In this document: in pieces, positions 24,369 to 32,516 of the stretch
Layout: each line of letters begins with the position of its first letter
How positions within the stretch are numbered: position 1 is the first letter of the stretch
Assembly (NCBI RefSeq): GCF_009428905.1
Contig: NZ_WHYR01000039.1
Span: forward strand, 1 to 33,607
Source of the DNA: Desulfofundulus thermobenzoicus
GTDB lineage: Bacteria > Bacillota > Desulfotomaculia > Desulfotomaculales > Desulfovirgulaceae
Length of the DNA stretch: 33,607 nucleotides
Direction: 5' to 3'
Notes under the pieces: generated by a model
Seen by the model: only the letters and a program-made list of their open reading frames with translations
Told to the model about the DNA's origin: nothing
Database searches by the model: none
Translations under genes and position numbers: made by a program

Positions 24369-24664
24369 TGGCGGATTACACCTTTGCCACCATTACCGGC
24401 CGGGTGGTTTTTGATTACGGGCGTTGCCGGCAATGCCGGGAGAAACCGTGTGTGGCTTCCTGTCCGGCCGGGATATTAAAGCTGGAAGGGGACGGACCGG
24501 TGCTGGCCATGGATGCGGGGCAGGTTAAAAAGGGCAAATGTACCGAGTGCCTGGCCTGCGAGCTGGAATGCCACTTTCGGGGAGCGGGCGGCCTGCACAT
24601 AGATCTGCCCATTCCCGGCCTGGAGGCCGTAGCGGAGGTGAAACGGCATGTCCATCTTAATTGA
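24368..24664 (+). CDS. FixX-like ferredoxin with two 4Fe-4S sites
   Basis: A 98-residue protein with cysteines at 20, 23, 28 and 32 (CRQCREKPCVASCP) and at 58, 61, 64 and 68 (CTECLACELEC). The layout, with a GRVVFDYGRC start and a late LHIDLPIPG stretch, resembles FixX, the partner ferredoxin of electron-transfer-flavoprotein dehydrogenases. No FixA, FixB or FixC lies in the window. It overlaps the beta-subunit gene upstream by one base and the alpha-subunit gene downstream by 17 bases, so it is translated between two ligase subunits. It could carry electrons for the Fe-S protein and flavoprotein at 26906-29259, or be a structural part of the ligase. Confidence 0.88.
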   Translation: MADYTFATITGRVVFDYGRCRQCREKPCVASCPAGILKLEGDGPVLAMDAGQVKKGKCTECLACELECHFRGAGGLHIDLPIPGLEAVAEVKRHVHLN

Positions 24665-25547
24665 CGAACGTTCCAGGGTTGTGGTGCAGGGGATTACCGG
24701 CCGCGAGGGCATGGTGCGGACAAAGTTGATGGTGGATTACGGCACCAATGTGGTGGCGGGCGTTACTCCCGGCAAAAAAGGGGAAGCGGTTTTTGGTGTG
24801 CCGGTGTTCGATACCGTTGAAGAAGCATGGGAAGAAGCGGGTCCCCTGGATGTAAGCGTAATCTTTGTCCCGGCCCCCTTTGTCAAGGGTGCGGCCTTTG
24901 AGGCCATTGACGCCGGGGTGAAGCTGCTGGTCATTGTTCCGGACAGGGTGCCCTTATATGACGTCCTGGAAATAGATGCCCTGGCCCGCCGGAAAAAGGT
25001 GCGCTTTGTCGGCCCCAACACGCTGGGTATGATCAGCCCGGGGAAGGCCGTGGTGGGCATGATCGGGGGTAAGGCCGCCACGGCCAGGGAATGGTTCCGT
25101 CCCGGACCCGTGGGGGTCATTTCCCGCAGCGGCGGCATTACTTCGGCCATTTCCTACTACCTGACCAGGGCCGGGGTGGGCCTGAGCACGGTGATTCACG
25201 TGGGGGGGGATCCCATAATCGGATTGCCCTTCCCCGAGTTGCTTAAGGAGTTCGAGCAAGATCCGGAAACGAAGGCGGTGGTTATGTTTGGTGAAATCGG
25301 CACCTCCCAGGAGGAAACGGCCGCCGAATTGATTAAGGCAGGTGAATTTACCAAACCCCTGGTGGCCTTCATCGGCGGCGCGGCGGCCAAAAGCGGCACC
25401 CGCTTTTCCCACGCCGGCGCCATTATCGAAGGAGGAAGGGGAACCCACCGGGGCAAGGTGGAAAGCCTGCGTTCGGCGGGCGCCATTGTGGTGGACACCT
25501 TTGATGATCTTTTTACCGTTACGCCGGAGATCGTGGGGAAAATTTAA
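24648..25547 (+). CDS. Succinyl-CoA synthetase alpha-like subunit
   Basis: A 299-residue SucD-type protein. ATG 24648 lies inside the ferredoxin gene, after GCGGAGGTG. The CoA-binding fold shows VVVQGITGREG near the N-terminus, VGPNTLGMISPG (121-132) and SRSGGITSAISYYL. The phosphohistidine is present as His255 in FSHAGAII, and the partner glutamate as MFGEIGTSQEE. Active-site parts are therefore intact and it should work with the beta subunit at 23130. The family includes ligases for succinate, malate and, as a diverged form, citrate. The start context and overlap indicate strict co-translation with the ferredoxin. Confidence 0.92.
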   Translation: MSILIDERSRVVVQGITGREGMVRTKLMVDYGTNVVAGVTPGKKGEAVFGVPVFDTVEEAWEEAGPLDVSVIFVPAPFVKGAAFEAIDAGVKLLVIVPDRVPLYDVLEIDALARRKKVRFVGPNTLGMISPGKAVVGMIGGKAATAREWFRPGPVGVISRSGGITSAISYYLTRAGVGLSTVIHVGGDPIIGLPFPELLKEFEQDPETKAVVMFGEIGTSQEETAAELIKAGEFTKPLVAFIGGAAAKSGTRFSHAGAIIEGGRGTHRGKVESLRSAGAIVVDTFDDLFTVTPEIVGKI

Positions 25548-25558
25548 GGAGGTCGCCC

Positions 25559-26905
25559 ATGATTACGGAAAAGGTTGCCCGGTTTGCGAGCAAGACGAGC
25601 TATCAGGACCTGCCGGACCAGGTGGTGGACAAGGTCAAGATGTGCCTTCTGGACTGGCTGGGCTGCGTGCTGGCGGCGGTGGACGAACCGGTGGCCGTAA
25701 TTACCCGTAAGCTGGTCCATGAATGGGGAGGCAGCGGTCAGTCCCGGGTGGCCGGCCTGTCCGAAAAGATACCGGCCCCCCACGCCGCCCTGGTGCACGG
25801 GGTGATGGCGCACACCATAGAATTTGACGACATCTACAAGGACGCCCTTTACCACCCGGGTGCCCCCGTGATTGCGGCGGCCTTTGCCGTGGCCGATTAT
25901 CTGGGTGCGCCCGGCCGCGAACTGGTGCGGGCCATCGCATTGGGATACGAGATCTCCAACCGCCTGGGGGCCGCCGTAAATCCCTCCCATTACCGTTTCT
26001 GGCACACCACCGGCACGGTGGGTACCTTTGGAGCGGCGGTGGCGGCGGGGGTTCTCTTAAATCTCGGTTTCTCCCAAATGGTAGAGTGCCTGGGTCTGGC
26101 CGGCACCCAGGCCGCGGGACTGTGGCAGGCCGGCGGCACCATGGGGAAACCCCTGCACGCCGGCAAGGCGGCCATGAACGGGGTGCTGGCCGCCCTGCTG
26201 GTCAGGGAGGGATATGGCGGGCCGCAGCAGATCATCGAAGGTGAAAAGGGCTTTGCGGCGGCCACGGCCGGTTCCTTTAATTCCACATTGTTTGATGATA
26301 TGGGAAAGGAATACACCATCATGGACGTTACCCACAAGTATTACCCTTCCTGCGGTCATACCCATGCCGCCATAGATGCCGCACTGGGCATAGTGAACGC
26401 TCACAGGGTGAGGCCGGAGGAAATAAAGCAAATCAAAGTGGAAACTTACCGCGCCGCCCTGGAGGTGGCCGGCAATCCTTCGCCGTCCACTCCCTACGAG
26501 GCCAAGTTCAGCCTTCCCTATTGTATTGCGGCCGCCGTCGTTTACGGCGAGCCCACCCTGGCCGATTTTACGGAAAGCAAGCTGGCGGAACCGGAAATAC
26601 GGCGGCTCATGGATAACACTTTCCTGTCGGTTGATGAGGAAATACAGGCCGCTTTTCCCGGCAAACGGGGCGCCCGGGTGGTGATCGGCACGGACAGGGG
26701 GGCATTCAGCCACTTTGTTTCCTGCCGCCGGGGGGACCCGGAAAACCAGCTGACCTGGTCGGAAATTAAACACAAGTTTCATGCCCTGGCCGGCCCCTGC
26801 TTAAAACCGGAAAACACGGCCACCGTTATGGGCCTGGTTTTGGAAATCGATCGCTTTTCCGATGTATCCCGGCTGGCCGGGCAAATTTTTGGCCTGGAAA
26901 GGTGA
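25559..26905 (+). CDS. MmgE/PrpD-family dehydratase
   Basis: A 448-residue protein starting at ATG 25559 after TAAGGAGGTC. Family motifs are HTIEFDDIYKDALYHPGAPV (near 85-104), KPLHAGKAAMNG and KYYPSCGHTHAAIDA, together covering the helical domain and the catalytic region. Known members are 2-methylcitrate dehydratase (PrpD), which makes 2-methyl-cis-aconitate, and cis-aconitate decarboxylase, which makes itaconate. With the lyase at 21300 and the aconitase at 1477, 2-methylcitrate dehydratase is the leading guess. Decarboxylation of an aconitate-like acid cannot be excluded. The next gene starts immediately after its stop. Confidence 0.88.
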   Translation: MITEKVARFASKTSYQDLPDQVVDKVKMCLLDWLGCVLAAVDEPVAVITRKLVHEWGGSGQSRVAGLSEKIPAPHAALVHGVMAHTIEFDDIYKDALYHPGAPVIAAAFAVADYLGAPGRELVRAIALGYEISNRLGAAVNPSHYRFWHTTGTVGTFGAAVAAGVLLNLGFSQMVECLGLAGTQAAGLWQAGGTMGKPLHAGKAAMNGVLAALLVREGYGGPQQIIEGEKGFAAATAGSFNSTLFDDMGKEYTIMDVTHKYYPSCGHTHAAIDAALGIVNAHRVRPEEIKQIKVETYRAALEVAGNPSPSTPYEAKFSLPYCIAAAVVYGEPTLADFTESKLAEPEIRRLMDNTFLSVDEEIQAAFPGKRGARVVIGTDRGAFSHFVSCRRGDPENQLTWSEIKHKFHALAGPCLKPENTATVMGLVLEIDRFSDVSRLAGQIFGLER

Positions 26906-27592
26906 ATGAACATGTCCAAGGTAAATGTTTATATCATGGGCAAGCGTTATGAAATTCCGGAAGGGTATACCATCATGCGGGCCTTTGAATATGCCGGCTA
27001 CCGGTTGATCCGCGGTTGTGGCTGCCGGGCGGGGGCCTGCGGCGCCTGCGCCGTGGTTTACCGGACGGCTGGGGATTACCGTTTGAAGTCGGGCCTGGCC
27101 TGCCAGACTCCCGTGGAAGAGGGTATGAGCCTGACCCAGGTTCCCTTTTTCCCCGCCCAAAAGGCCGTTTATGACCTCAACCGTCCGGCCGACCCCGTGG
27201 CGGAATTCTACCGTCTCTATCCAGAGCTGGCCCGCTGCCTGGGCTGTAACGTCTGCAGCAAAATATGTCCCCAGGGGCTGGACGTGATGTATTATATTGC
27301 GGCGGCCCAGCGGCAGGACCTGGCCCTGGCCACGGAACTTTCCTTCGATTGCCTCATGTGCGGTCTTTGTGCCGCCCGCTGTCCGGCGGAAATTGCCCAG
27401 TTCAACGTGGCCATGTATGCCCGGCGGGTGTACGGAAAAGAGCTGGCCCGAAAGTACAGTTATGCCCGGAAGCGTGCCGATGAAATCCGCCGGGGTGTTT
27501 ATAACGACGAAGTACGCAGGCTGAGGGACATGGACCGGCAGTCGCTGCAGGAACTGTATGACCGGCGTGACATTGTGCGGGTCAAGTATTAG
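26906..27592 (+). CDS. Fumarate reductase/succinate dehydrogenase-type iron-sulfur subunit
   Basis: A 228-residue protein. The N-terminal domain has the [2Fe-2S] pattern Cys40-x4-Cys45-x2-Cys48 with Cys66 as fourth ligand. The C-terminal domain has two complete ferredoxin sets, Cys111/114/117/121 (CLGCNVCSKICP) and Cys149/152/155/159 (CLMCGLCAARCP). Standard SdhB/FrdB carries one [4Fe-4S] and one [3Fe-4S] set with fewer regular spacings. The gene starts directly at the PrpD stop and lies 20 bases before its flavoprotein partner. No cytochrome b or membrane anchor gene is present, so the complex may be soluble or peripheral, drawing electrons to or from a ferredoxin or thiol carrier as in thiol:fumarate reductase. 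Direction cannot be told. Confidence 0.88.
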   Translation: MNMSKVNVYIMGKRYEIPEGYTIMRAFEYAGYRLIRGCGCRAGACGACAVVYRTAGDYRLKSGLACQTPVEEGMSLTQVPFFPAQKAVYDLNRPADPVAEFYRLYPELARCLGCNVCSKICPQGLDVMYYIAAAQRQDLALATELSFDCLMCGLCAARCPAEIAQFNVAMYARRVYGKELARKYSYARKRADEIRRGVYNDEVRRLRDMDRQSLQELYDRRDIVRVKY

Positions 27593-27612
27593 CCGGAGGA
27601 AGGGGAAGGAGC

Positions 27613-29259
27613 ATGTCCGTAAAAGGCTATCCCGATGAGTTAAGATATTCCATCGACCGGGTTAATAATTCCAGGCGGGCGCGCCTGGGCACGGAGTTTC
27701 CCCGCCTGACGCCGCAGGAAAAAACGAACCTGCTGGCCGCCTTTCACCCCGATTACCGGGTGGAAAGCAAAAGGGAATTGAGGGTCGGGCCCAACCGGGG
27801 GGAACGGGTGCCCCGGGAGCTGGCCGATCTGCTGGAGGGGAAAAGCTGGATTGACCCGGAGCGGTTCCACCCCGACCGGGTCGATTATGAAACCGATGTT
27901 CTGGTGATCGGGGGCGGCGGCGCCGGTTGTACCGCTTCTTTGCTGGCCTGCGAGCAGGGGGCCCGGGTAGTGCTGGCCACCAAGCTGCGTTTGGGGGATT
28001 CCAACACCATCATGGCCGAAGGGGGTATAGCGGCGGCCACGGAGCGGGAAGATTCCCCCATGCTCCATTACCTGGACACCGTGGGGGGAGGCCGTTACGA
28101 AAACGTTCCGGAACTGGTGGAGGCTCTGGTGCTGGACGCTCCCCTGGTGGTGGAATGGCTGGAAGATTTAGGCGTGGTTTTTGACCGGCGGCCGGACGGC
28201 TCCATCCTTACCCACGCTCCCGGCGGCCACTGCCGCCGCCGTTCCCATTCCTGCAAGGATCTGACCGGTCTGGAGATCATGCGGGTGTTGCGGGATGAAG
28301 TACGCAACAAGAATATTGAAGTTATGGAATTCTGTGCGGTGGTGGAGCTGCTTCTGGATGAAAACGGGAACTGCTCCGGCGCGGTGCTCTATAATTTTGA
28401 CAATCAGGAGTACCTGGTGGTGCGGGCGGGGGCGGTCATCCTGACCACCGGCGGCATGGGGAGGCTGCATATCAATGGGTTCCCCACCTCAAACCATTAC
28501 GGGGCCACGGCCGACGGCCTGGTTGTGTCCTACCGGGCGGGTGCCCCCCTGCTCTACGTGGATGCGGTCCAGTATCACCCCACCGGGGTGGTCTGGCCGG
28601 ATCAGATGCTGGGGTATTTGATTACCGAGGCTTTGCGTGCCCACGGCGCCCACCTGGTTAATGCCCGGGGCGAGCGTTTCATCAACGAACTGGAAACCAG
28701 GGATGCCGTGGCTTCGGCCATTATCCGGGAATGCCGGGAAGGGCGCGGGGTGCGTACTCCCACCGGAACGGAAGGGGTCTGGCTGGATACACCCATGATC
28801 GATATCACCGGCGGGCAGGGGAAAATGATGCACCAGTTTACGGGCATATGCAAGCGTTTTGCAAGATATGACATCGATGTGTCCGTGGACCCCATACTGG
28901 TTTATCCCACCCAGCACTATCAGAACGGCGGCGTGAAACATGATGCCCGGGGTAGAACCGCCGTTCCCGGCCTTTTCGTGGCCGGCGAGGTGGGGGGCGG
29001 GGTGCATGGCCGCAACCGCCTGGGGGCCAACTCCCTGGTGGACATATTTGTTTTCGGCCGGCGGGCCGGCGCGGCGGCGGCCGTATACGCCCGGGAAGTG
29101 CGGCCCGGAAGGTTGACCCTGGACCATGTGCGCCGCTTTCACCGGGAATTAAGGGAGGCCGGTATTGACAGGCCGGTTACATCCCCGCTGCTTATTCCGG
29201 ACTACCTGGACGCCGGGCACAAAGCGCGGCAATATGATGGAGGGGGCGCAATAGGATGA
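27613..29259 (+). CDS. Fumarate reductase/succinate dehydrogenase-type flavoprotein
   Basis: A 548-residue flavoprotein starting at ATG 27613 after AGGAAGGGGAAGGAG. About 90 residues precede the FAD fold, longer than usual. The Rossmann turn is IGGGGAGC (99-106). GGHCRRRSHSCKD, QYHPTG, ERFINELETRD, TQHYQNGG and GRNRLGANSLVDIFVFGR mark FAD and dicarboxylate sites. The residue that carries covalent FAD in classical FrdA/SdhA is Asn131 here (DSNT), so FAD should be non-covalent. It pairs with the Fe-S protein just upstream. Likely chemistry is succinate/fumarate interconversion or an analogous oxidation of a substituted succinate. It is the full-length paralogue of the gene at 1-1332. Confidence 0.92.
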   Translation: MSVKGYPDELRYSIDRVNNSRRARLGTEFPRLTPQEKTNLLAAFHPDYRVESKRELRVGPNRGERVPRELADLLEGKSWIDPERFHPDRVDYETDVLVIGGGGAGCTASLLACEQGARVVLATKLRLGDSNTIMAEGGIAAATEREDSPMLHYLDTVGGGRYENVPELVEALVLDAPLVVEWLEDLGVVFDRRPDGSILTHAPGGHCRRRSHSCKDLTGLEIMRVLRDEVRNKNIEVMEFCAVVELLLDENGNCSGAVLYNFDNQEYLVVRAGAVILTTGGMGRLHINGFPTSNHYGATADGLVVSYRAGAPLLYVDAVQYHPTGVVWPDQMLGYLITEALRAHGAHLVNARGERFINELETRDAVASAIIRECREGRGVRTPTGTEGVWLDTPMIDITGGQGKMMHQFTGICKRFARYDIDVSVDPILVYPTQHYQNGGVKHDARGRTAVPGLFVAGEVGGGVHGRNRLGANSLVDIFVFGRRAGAAAAVYAREVRPGRLTLDHVRRFHRELREAGIDRPVTSPLLIPDYLDAGHKARQYDGGGAIG

Positions 29260-29756
29260 AGATCAGGACGCCTGTAGCGGCGCAAACGGTGCACCGGCTG
29301 AGGGTGGGGGATCCGATTGCCATTTCCGGGCCCATTTACACCGGCCGGGACGCCGTACTGCCCAGGCTGTGCCGGGCCATTGAAAGCGGTGAACTTTCCA
29401 GGCTGGGGCTGCAGCTGGAAGGAGCTGTCATTTTTCATACCGCCGTCAGCCCGGCCGGCATAGGGCCCACCACCAGCAACAAGGTGGAAATCGAGGGGAG
29501 TATGCCGGTGCTGTCCCGGGCCGGGGTGAAAATTCACCTGGGCAAGGGGGCCTTAAACGCGGAAACGGTAAAAGTCCTGCAGGAAACCGGGGCCATTTTT
29601 GCCGTCACCCCGCCGGTTACGGCCCTGTTCATGAACAACCTGCGCGCCTGCCGGGTGGCGGCATTTGCCGAAGAAGGCATGGAGGCCCTCCACGAACTGG
29701 TGGTGGAGGACCTGCCGGCCATCGTGGCCATAGCCCATGGGGAGTCCATATTTTAA
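29256..29756 (+). CDS. Class I fumarase/tartrate dehydratase-type beta subunit
   Basis: A 166-residue C-terminal-domain subunit of the class I fumarase family. ATG 29256 overlaps the flavoprotein stop (ATGA) and follows GGAGGGGGCG. GDPIAISGPIYTGRDAV and GIGPTTSNKVE are the family marks. Two usual motifs are changed: RDAAH reads RDAVL, and the Arg-Met after GPTTS reads Lys-Val. The following stretch (TPPVTALF) also differs from the usual GGPAA form. The subunit pairs with the alpha chain 13 bases downstream, so the order is beta then alpha. Fumarate hydration to malate fits the operon, but the changed residues leave room for a methylated substrate such as mesaconate. Confidence 0.85.
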   Translation: MKIRTPVAAQTVHRLRVGDPIAISGPIYTGRDAVLPRLCRAIESGELSRLGLQLEGAVIFHTAVSPAGIGPTTSNKVEIEGSMPVLSRAGVKIHLGKGALNAETVKVLQETGAIFAVTPPVTALFMNNLRACRVAAFAEEGMEALHELVVEDLPAIVAIAHGESIF

Positions 29757-29769
29757 AAGGAGGGCGGCT

Positions 29770-30660
29770 ATGTTAACAGGCGAGCAAATTCGCAGTGCTG
29801 CCCGGGATGCCCTCATTCAGGCCAGCACCACCTTCCGGCCCGACCAGGTGGCGGCCTACCGGCAGGCTCTGGAACGGGAAACCAGTGCCCGGGGCAGGTG
29901 GGTGCTGGAGCAAATTTTGCAAAATGCCGCCGTGGCCCGGGAGAAAAAATACCCCCTTTGTGACGATACCGGTATCCCCCACGTTATTCTGGAGATCGGC
30001 GAACGGGTGCGTGTCAATGGGAAGGCCTTCCGGGCCGTTGCCGAAGGGATCGCAGAGGGCTTGAGGACTCTGCCGGGCCGTCCCATGGCCGTCCGGGGGG
30101 ATGGTTTGGAGCGCCTGGGGCAAACCCTGGGGATGTACGACGACCCGGGGATGCTGGAGGCAGCCCCGGTGACCGTATATTCCATTCCCGGGAATACCCT
30201 GAAAATCACGGTGCTGATGCTCGGCGGCGGGCCGGAGATACGGGGCAGGACCATGCGCGTTTTCCACCGCCACCGTGGGGAAAACGTCATCCGGGAAGCG
30301 GGGCGGTGGGCGGCGGAAGCGGCTGCGGCCCTGGGGTGTACTCCCTGCGTGCCCATTATCGGCATCGGCCGAACCCAGTATGAGGCCGCGGCTTTGCAAC
30401 TGGCGGCTGCTTTAGAGGGCGATTTTACCCGGCAAAATCCCTGGGAAGAGGAAATAACCCGGATGGTCAATGAAACGGGTGTGGGGCCCCTGGGCCTGGG
30501 AAAGACGGTTACGGCCCTGGGCGCCTTCGTAAAAATTGGTCCGGCCCGGGCCAGCGGTGTCCGGATCGTCAGCCTGCGGCTGGGCTGTTGTTTTGACCCG
30601 CGGCGGGCGACCGTTGTGCTTAAGGATGAAGGTGAAATAAATGGAGAAGCTTACGTGTGA
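29770..30660 (+). CDS. Class I fumarase/tartrate dehydratase-type alpha subunit
   Basis: A 296-residue iron-sulfur subunit. ATG 29770 follows AAAAGGAGGGCGG; the frame is open upstream to 29737 but overlaps the beta gene. Candidate cluster ligands are Cys64 (PLCDDTG), Cys190 or Cys193 (GCTPCVPIIGIG) and Cys273 or Cys274 near the C-terminus, matching the three-cysteine plan of class I fumarases. GPLGLGKTVTALGAFVKIGPA is the usual late motif. With the beta chain it should hydrate fumarate or a related trans-dicarboxylate. Its end overlaps the next flavoprotein by 20 bases, so the two are translationally coupled. Confidence 0.87.
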   Translation: MLTGEQIRSAARDALIQASTTFRPDQVAAYRQALERETSARGRWVLEQILQNAAVAREKKYPLCDDTGIPHVILEIGERVRVNGKAFRAVAEGIAEGLRTLPGRPMAVRGDGLERLGQTLGMYDDPGMLEAAPVTVYSIPGNTLKITVLMLGGGPEIRGRTMRVFHRHRGENVIREAGRWAAEAAAALGCTPCVPIIGIGRTQYEAAALQLAAALEGDFTRQNPWEEEITRMVNETGVGPLGLGKTVTALGAFVKIGPARASGVRIVSLRLGCCFDPRRATVVLKDEGEINGEAYV

Positions 30661-32269
30661 TGTTCTGGTGGTGGGCGGAGGCCTGGCGGGCCTGATGGCG
30701 GCCATTGAGGCCAGGATGTATGTGGAAAAGGTGGCCCTGGCCAGCAATGCGCCGGTGGGTCGCGGGGGGAACACCATGGTTTCGGGGGCCGGATTCGCCG
30801 CCTACCTGGGTGAGGAGATGCCCGAAGATAGCCGGCAACAGTTTTTGCAGGATACATGGAACGGCGGGAGGCAAATTGGGGATTTACGCCTGATCGAAAC
30901 CCTGGTGGATAAGGCCGGCCCGGCTTTGCTGCAGATGGAAGCCGGAAATGGCGTTAAACTGCAGCGCGTGGAGGGGAAGGTTGTGCGGCGCCGGCCCCCC
31001 GGCCATACCTTCGCCCGCCAGGTGTCCACCGTTTTCTCCGGTTACCCGTATAAAACCAGGGGCCTGTCCATTACCCTGCCGCTGGCCCGCTCCGCCCTGA
31101 ACCTGGGAATCCTTGGTCTGGATCATTGCCCGGCCATGGAACTGGCGGTGCATGACGGCCGGGTTTGCGGGGCCTATTTGCTGGACGGGCGGGGAAAAAG
31201 GCTTATCGGGGTAAATGCCGGGGCGGTTGTTTTAGCCGCCGGCGGCGGGGGGAGATTATTCGCCCACACCAATAACACCAGGGACGTTGGCGGCGAGGCC
31301 TTTGCCCTGGCCCTTAAAGCAGGGGCGGAACTGCGGGATATGGAATTCGTTCAGTTTTACCCCACCATGGGTGTTAAACCGGTCAAGGTGACCATTTCCA
31401 ACTCCCTTTTCGGACACGGTGCCGTTTTACGCAACGGTTCCGGTGAGCGGTTTATGGAACGGTACGATCCACGGGGAGATATGGCCACCAGGGATATGAT
31501 GTCCAGGGCCATTTTCCAGGAAGTGGAGCAGGGGAAGGGCATCCATGGGGGTGTATACCTGGACTGCACAGGGATCGGTGAGGACATCCTCCTGAACGTT
31601 TACCGTGATCTAACCCTTTTTCTGCGTAAGCACGGCTGCGATCCGGCGCGTGACTGGCTTGTGGTCTATCCCTCCACCCATTTTTTCTGCGGCGGGGTAA
31701 AAATAGACGCCAGGGGATATACCGGTGTTCCCGGTCTTTTTGCGGCGGGGGAAGCGGCGGGCGGGTTGCATGGTGCCAACCGCCTGGCCGGCAATGCTTT
31801 AAGCGAAGCCCTGGTTTTCGGCCGTTGTGCCGGTGAAGCGGCGGGAAAATACGCCGCCGGGTTAAAGGGCGTTTTGCCGCCACTGCCGGAACCGCCCCTT
31901 TTCTCGTTTCGAAGGGAAGGAAGCGTGTCACTGGAAGAGGTGGTCTCCACCCTCCGGAAAACCTTATGGGAGAATGCCGCCCTGGTCCGGGACCGGCAGT
32001 CCCTGGAAAAGGCCCGGGACACCATTGCGGTCTGCGAAAGTGCCCTGGAAACCTGCCGGGTTTCGGACGAGCTTGAGATGGGATACATATACCGGGCAAA
32101 AAACATGTGCCTGGTCGGCCGGGCGGTGGTGGAAGCAGCCCTTTTGCGGGAGGAAAGCCGGGGCAACCATTACCGGAAAGATTTCCCCCGGGAAAACGAG
32201 GCTTACCGGGGCAGCTTTTTGATCAGGCTGGTCGGCCGGGAGCTGGTGCTTGAATTCAGAACCAGATAA
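30641..32269 (+). CDS. FAD-dependent dehydrogenase/reductase, FrdA/TcuA-like
   Basis: A 542-residue flavoprotein, ATG 30641 after GGATGAAGGTG inside the hydratase gene. VVGGGLAGLMAA (10-21) is the FAD turn; GNTMVSGAGFAA (43-54), FVQFYPTMG, GAVLRNGSGERFMERY, VVYPSTHFFCGGVKID and GLHGANRLAGNALSEALVFGR follow. It is of the fumarate-reductase flavoprotein superfamily but distant from the 27613 protein, with QFYPTMG in place of QYHPTG. As there, the covalent FAD histidine is missing. It lacks an Fe-S partner of its own. Tricarballylate dehydrogenase-type oxidation or reduction of a carbon-carbon double bond in the imported acid are candidate roles. It is the last gene before the operon terminator. 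Confidence 0.87.
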   Translation: MEKLTCDVLVVGGGLAGLMAAIEARMYVEKVALASNAPVGRGGNTMVSGAGFAAYLGEEMPEDSRQQFLQDTWNGGRQIGDLRLIETLVDKAGPALLQMEAGNGVKLQRVEGKVVRRRPPGHTFARQVSTVFSGYPYKTRGLSITLPLARSALNLGILGLDHCPAMELAVHDGRVCGAYLLDGRGKRLIGVNAGAVVLAAGGGGRLFAHTNNTRDVGGEAFALALKAGAELRDMEFVQFYPTMGVKPVKVTISNSLFGHGAVLRNGSGERFMERYDPRGDMATRDMMSRAIFQEVEQGKGIHGGVYLDCTGIGEDILLNVYRDLTLFLRKHGCDPARDWLVVYPSTHFFCGGVKIDARGYTGVPGLFAAGEAAGGLHGANRLAGNALSEALVFGRCAGEAAGKYAAGLKGVLPPLPEPPLFSFRREGSVSLEEVVSTLRKTLWENAALVRDRQSLEKARDTIAVCESALETCRVSDELEMGYIYRAKNMCLVGRAVVEAALLREESRGNHYRKDFPRENEAYRGSFLIRLVGRELVLEFRTR

Positions 32270-32283
32270 GGTGTTATTATCCA

Positions 32284-32322
32284 ACACCACCTGATATAAA
32301 CCCAATATCGGGTGGTGTTTTT
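32284..32322 (+). terminator. Intrinsic terminator of the catabolic operon
   Basis: ACACCACCTGATAT pairs with ATATCGGGTGGTGT around a seven-base loop and runs into TTTTT. One position is mismatched. It lies 14 bases after the last flavoprotein stop and closes the long operon. Confidence 0.88.
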
Positions 32323-32475
32323 GTGGACTCTTGTATTAGAATATTCTAAAAGTTCTAAAAGATTGACCGTGCGCTTTTTACCGTCAAAATGTGATAGAGA
32401 AGACAGGCCCGTTTCGAGACTTTTTTCAGAACATTAGAACTTTATTTCACATAACCAAAAATATTTGTCGTCTAC

Positions 32476-32504
32476 TTGACATAAAATGTGGCTGGATTTA
32501 TAAT
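32476..32504 (+). promoter_or_regulatory. Consensus sigma-A promoter
   Basis: TTGACA at 32476-32481 and TATAAT at 32499-32504 are separated by exactly 17 bases, a perfect match to the consensus. It would transcribe the MFS gene at 32744, leaving an untranslated leader of about 230 bases. Confidence 0.8.
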
Positions 32505-32516
32505 GACACCAGGTAC

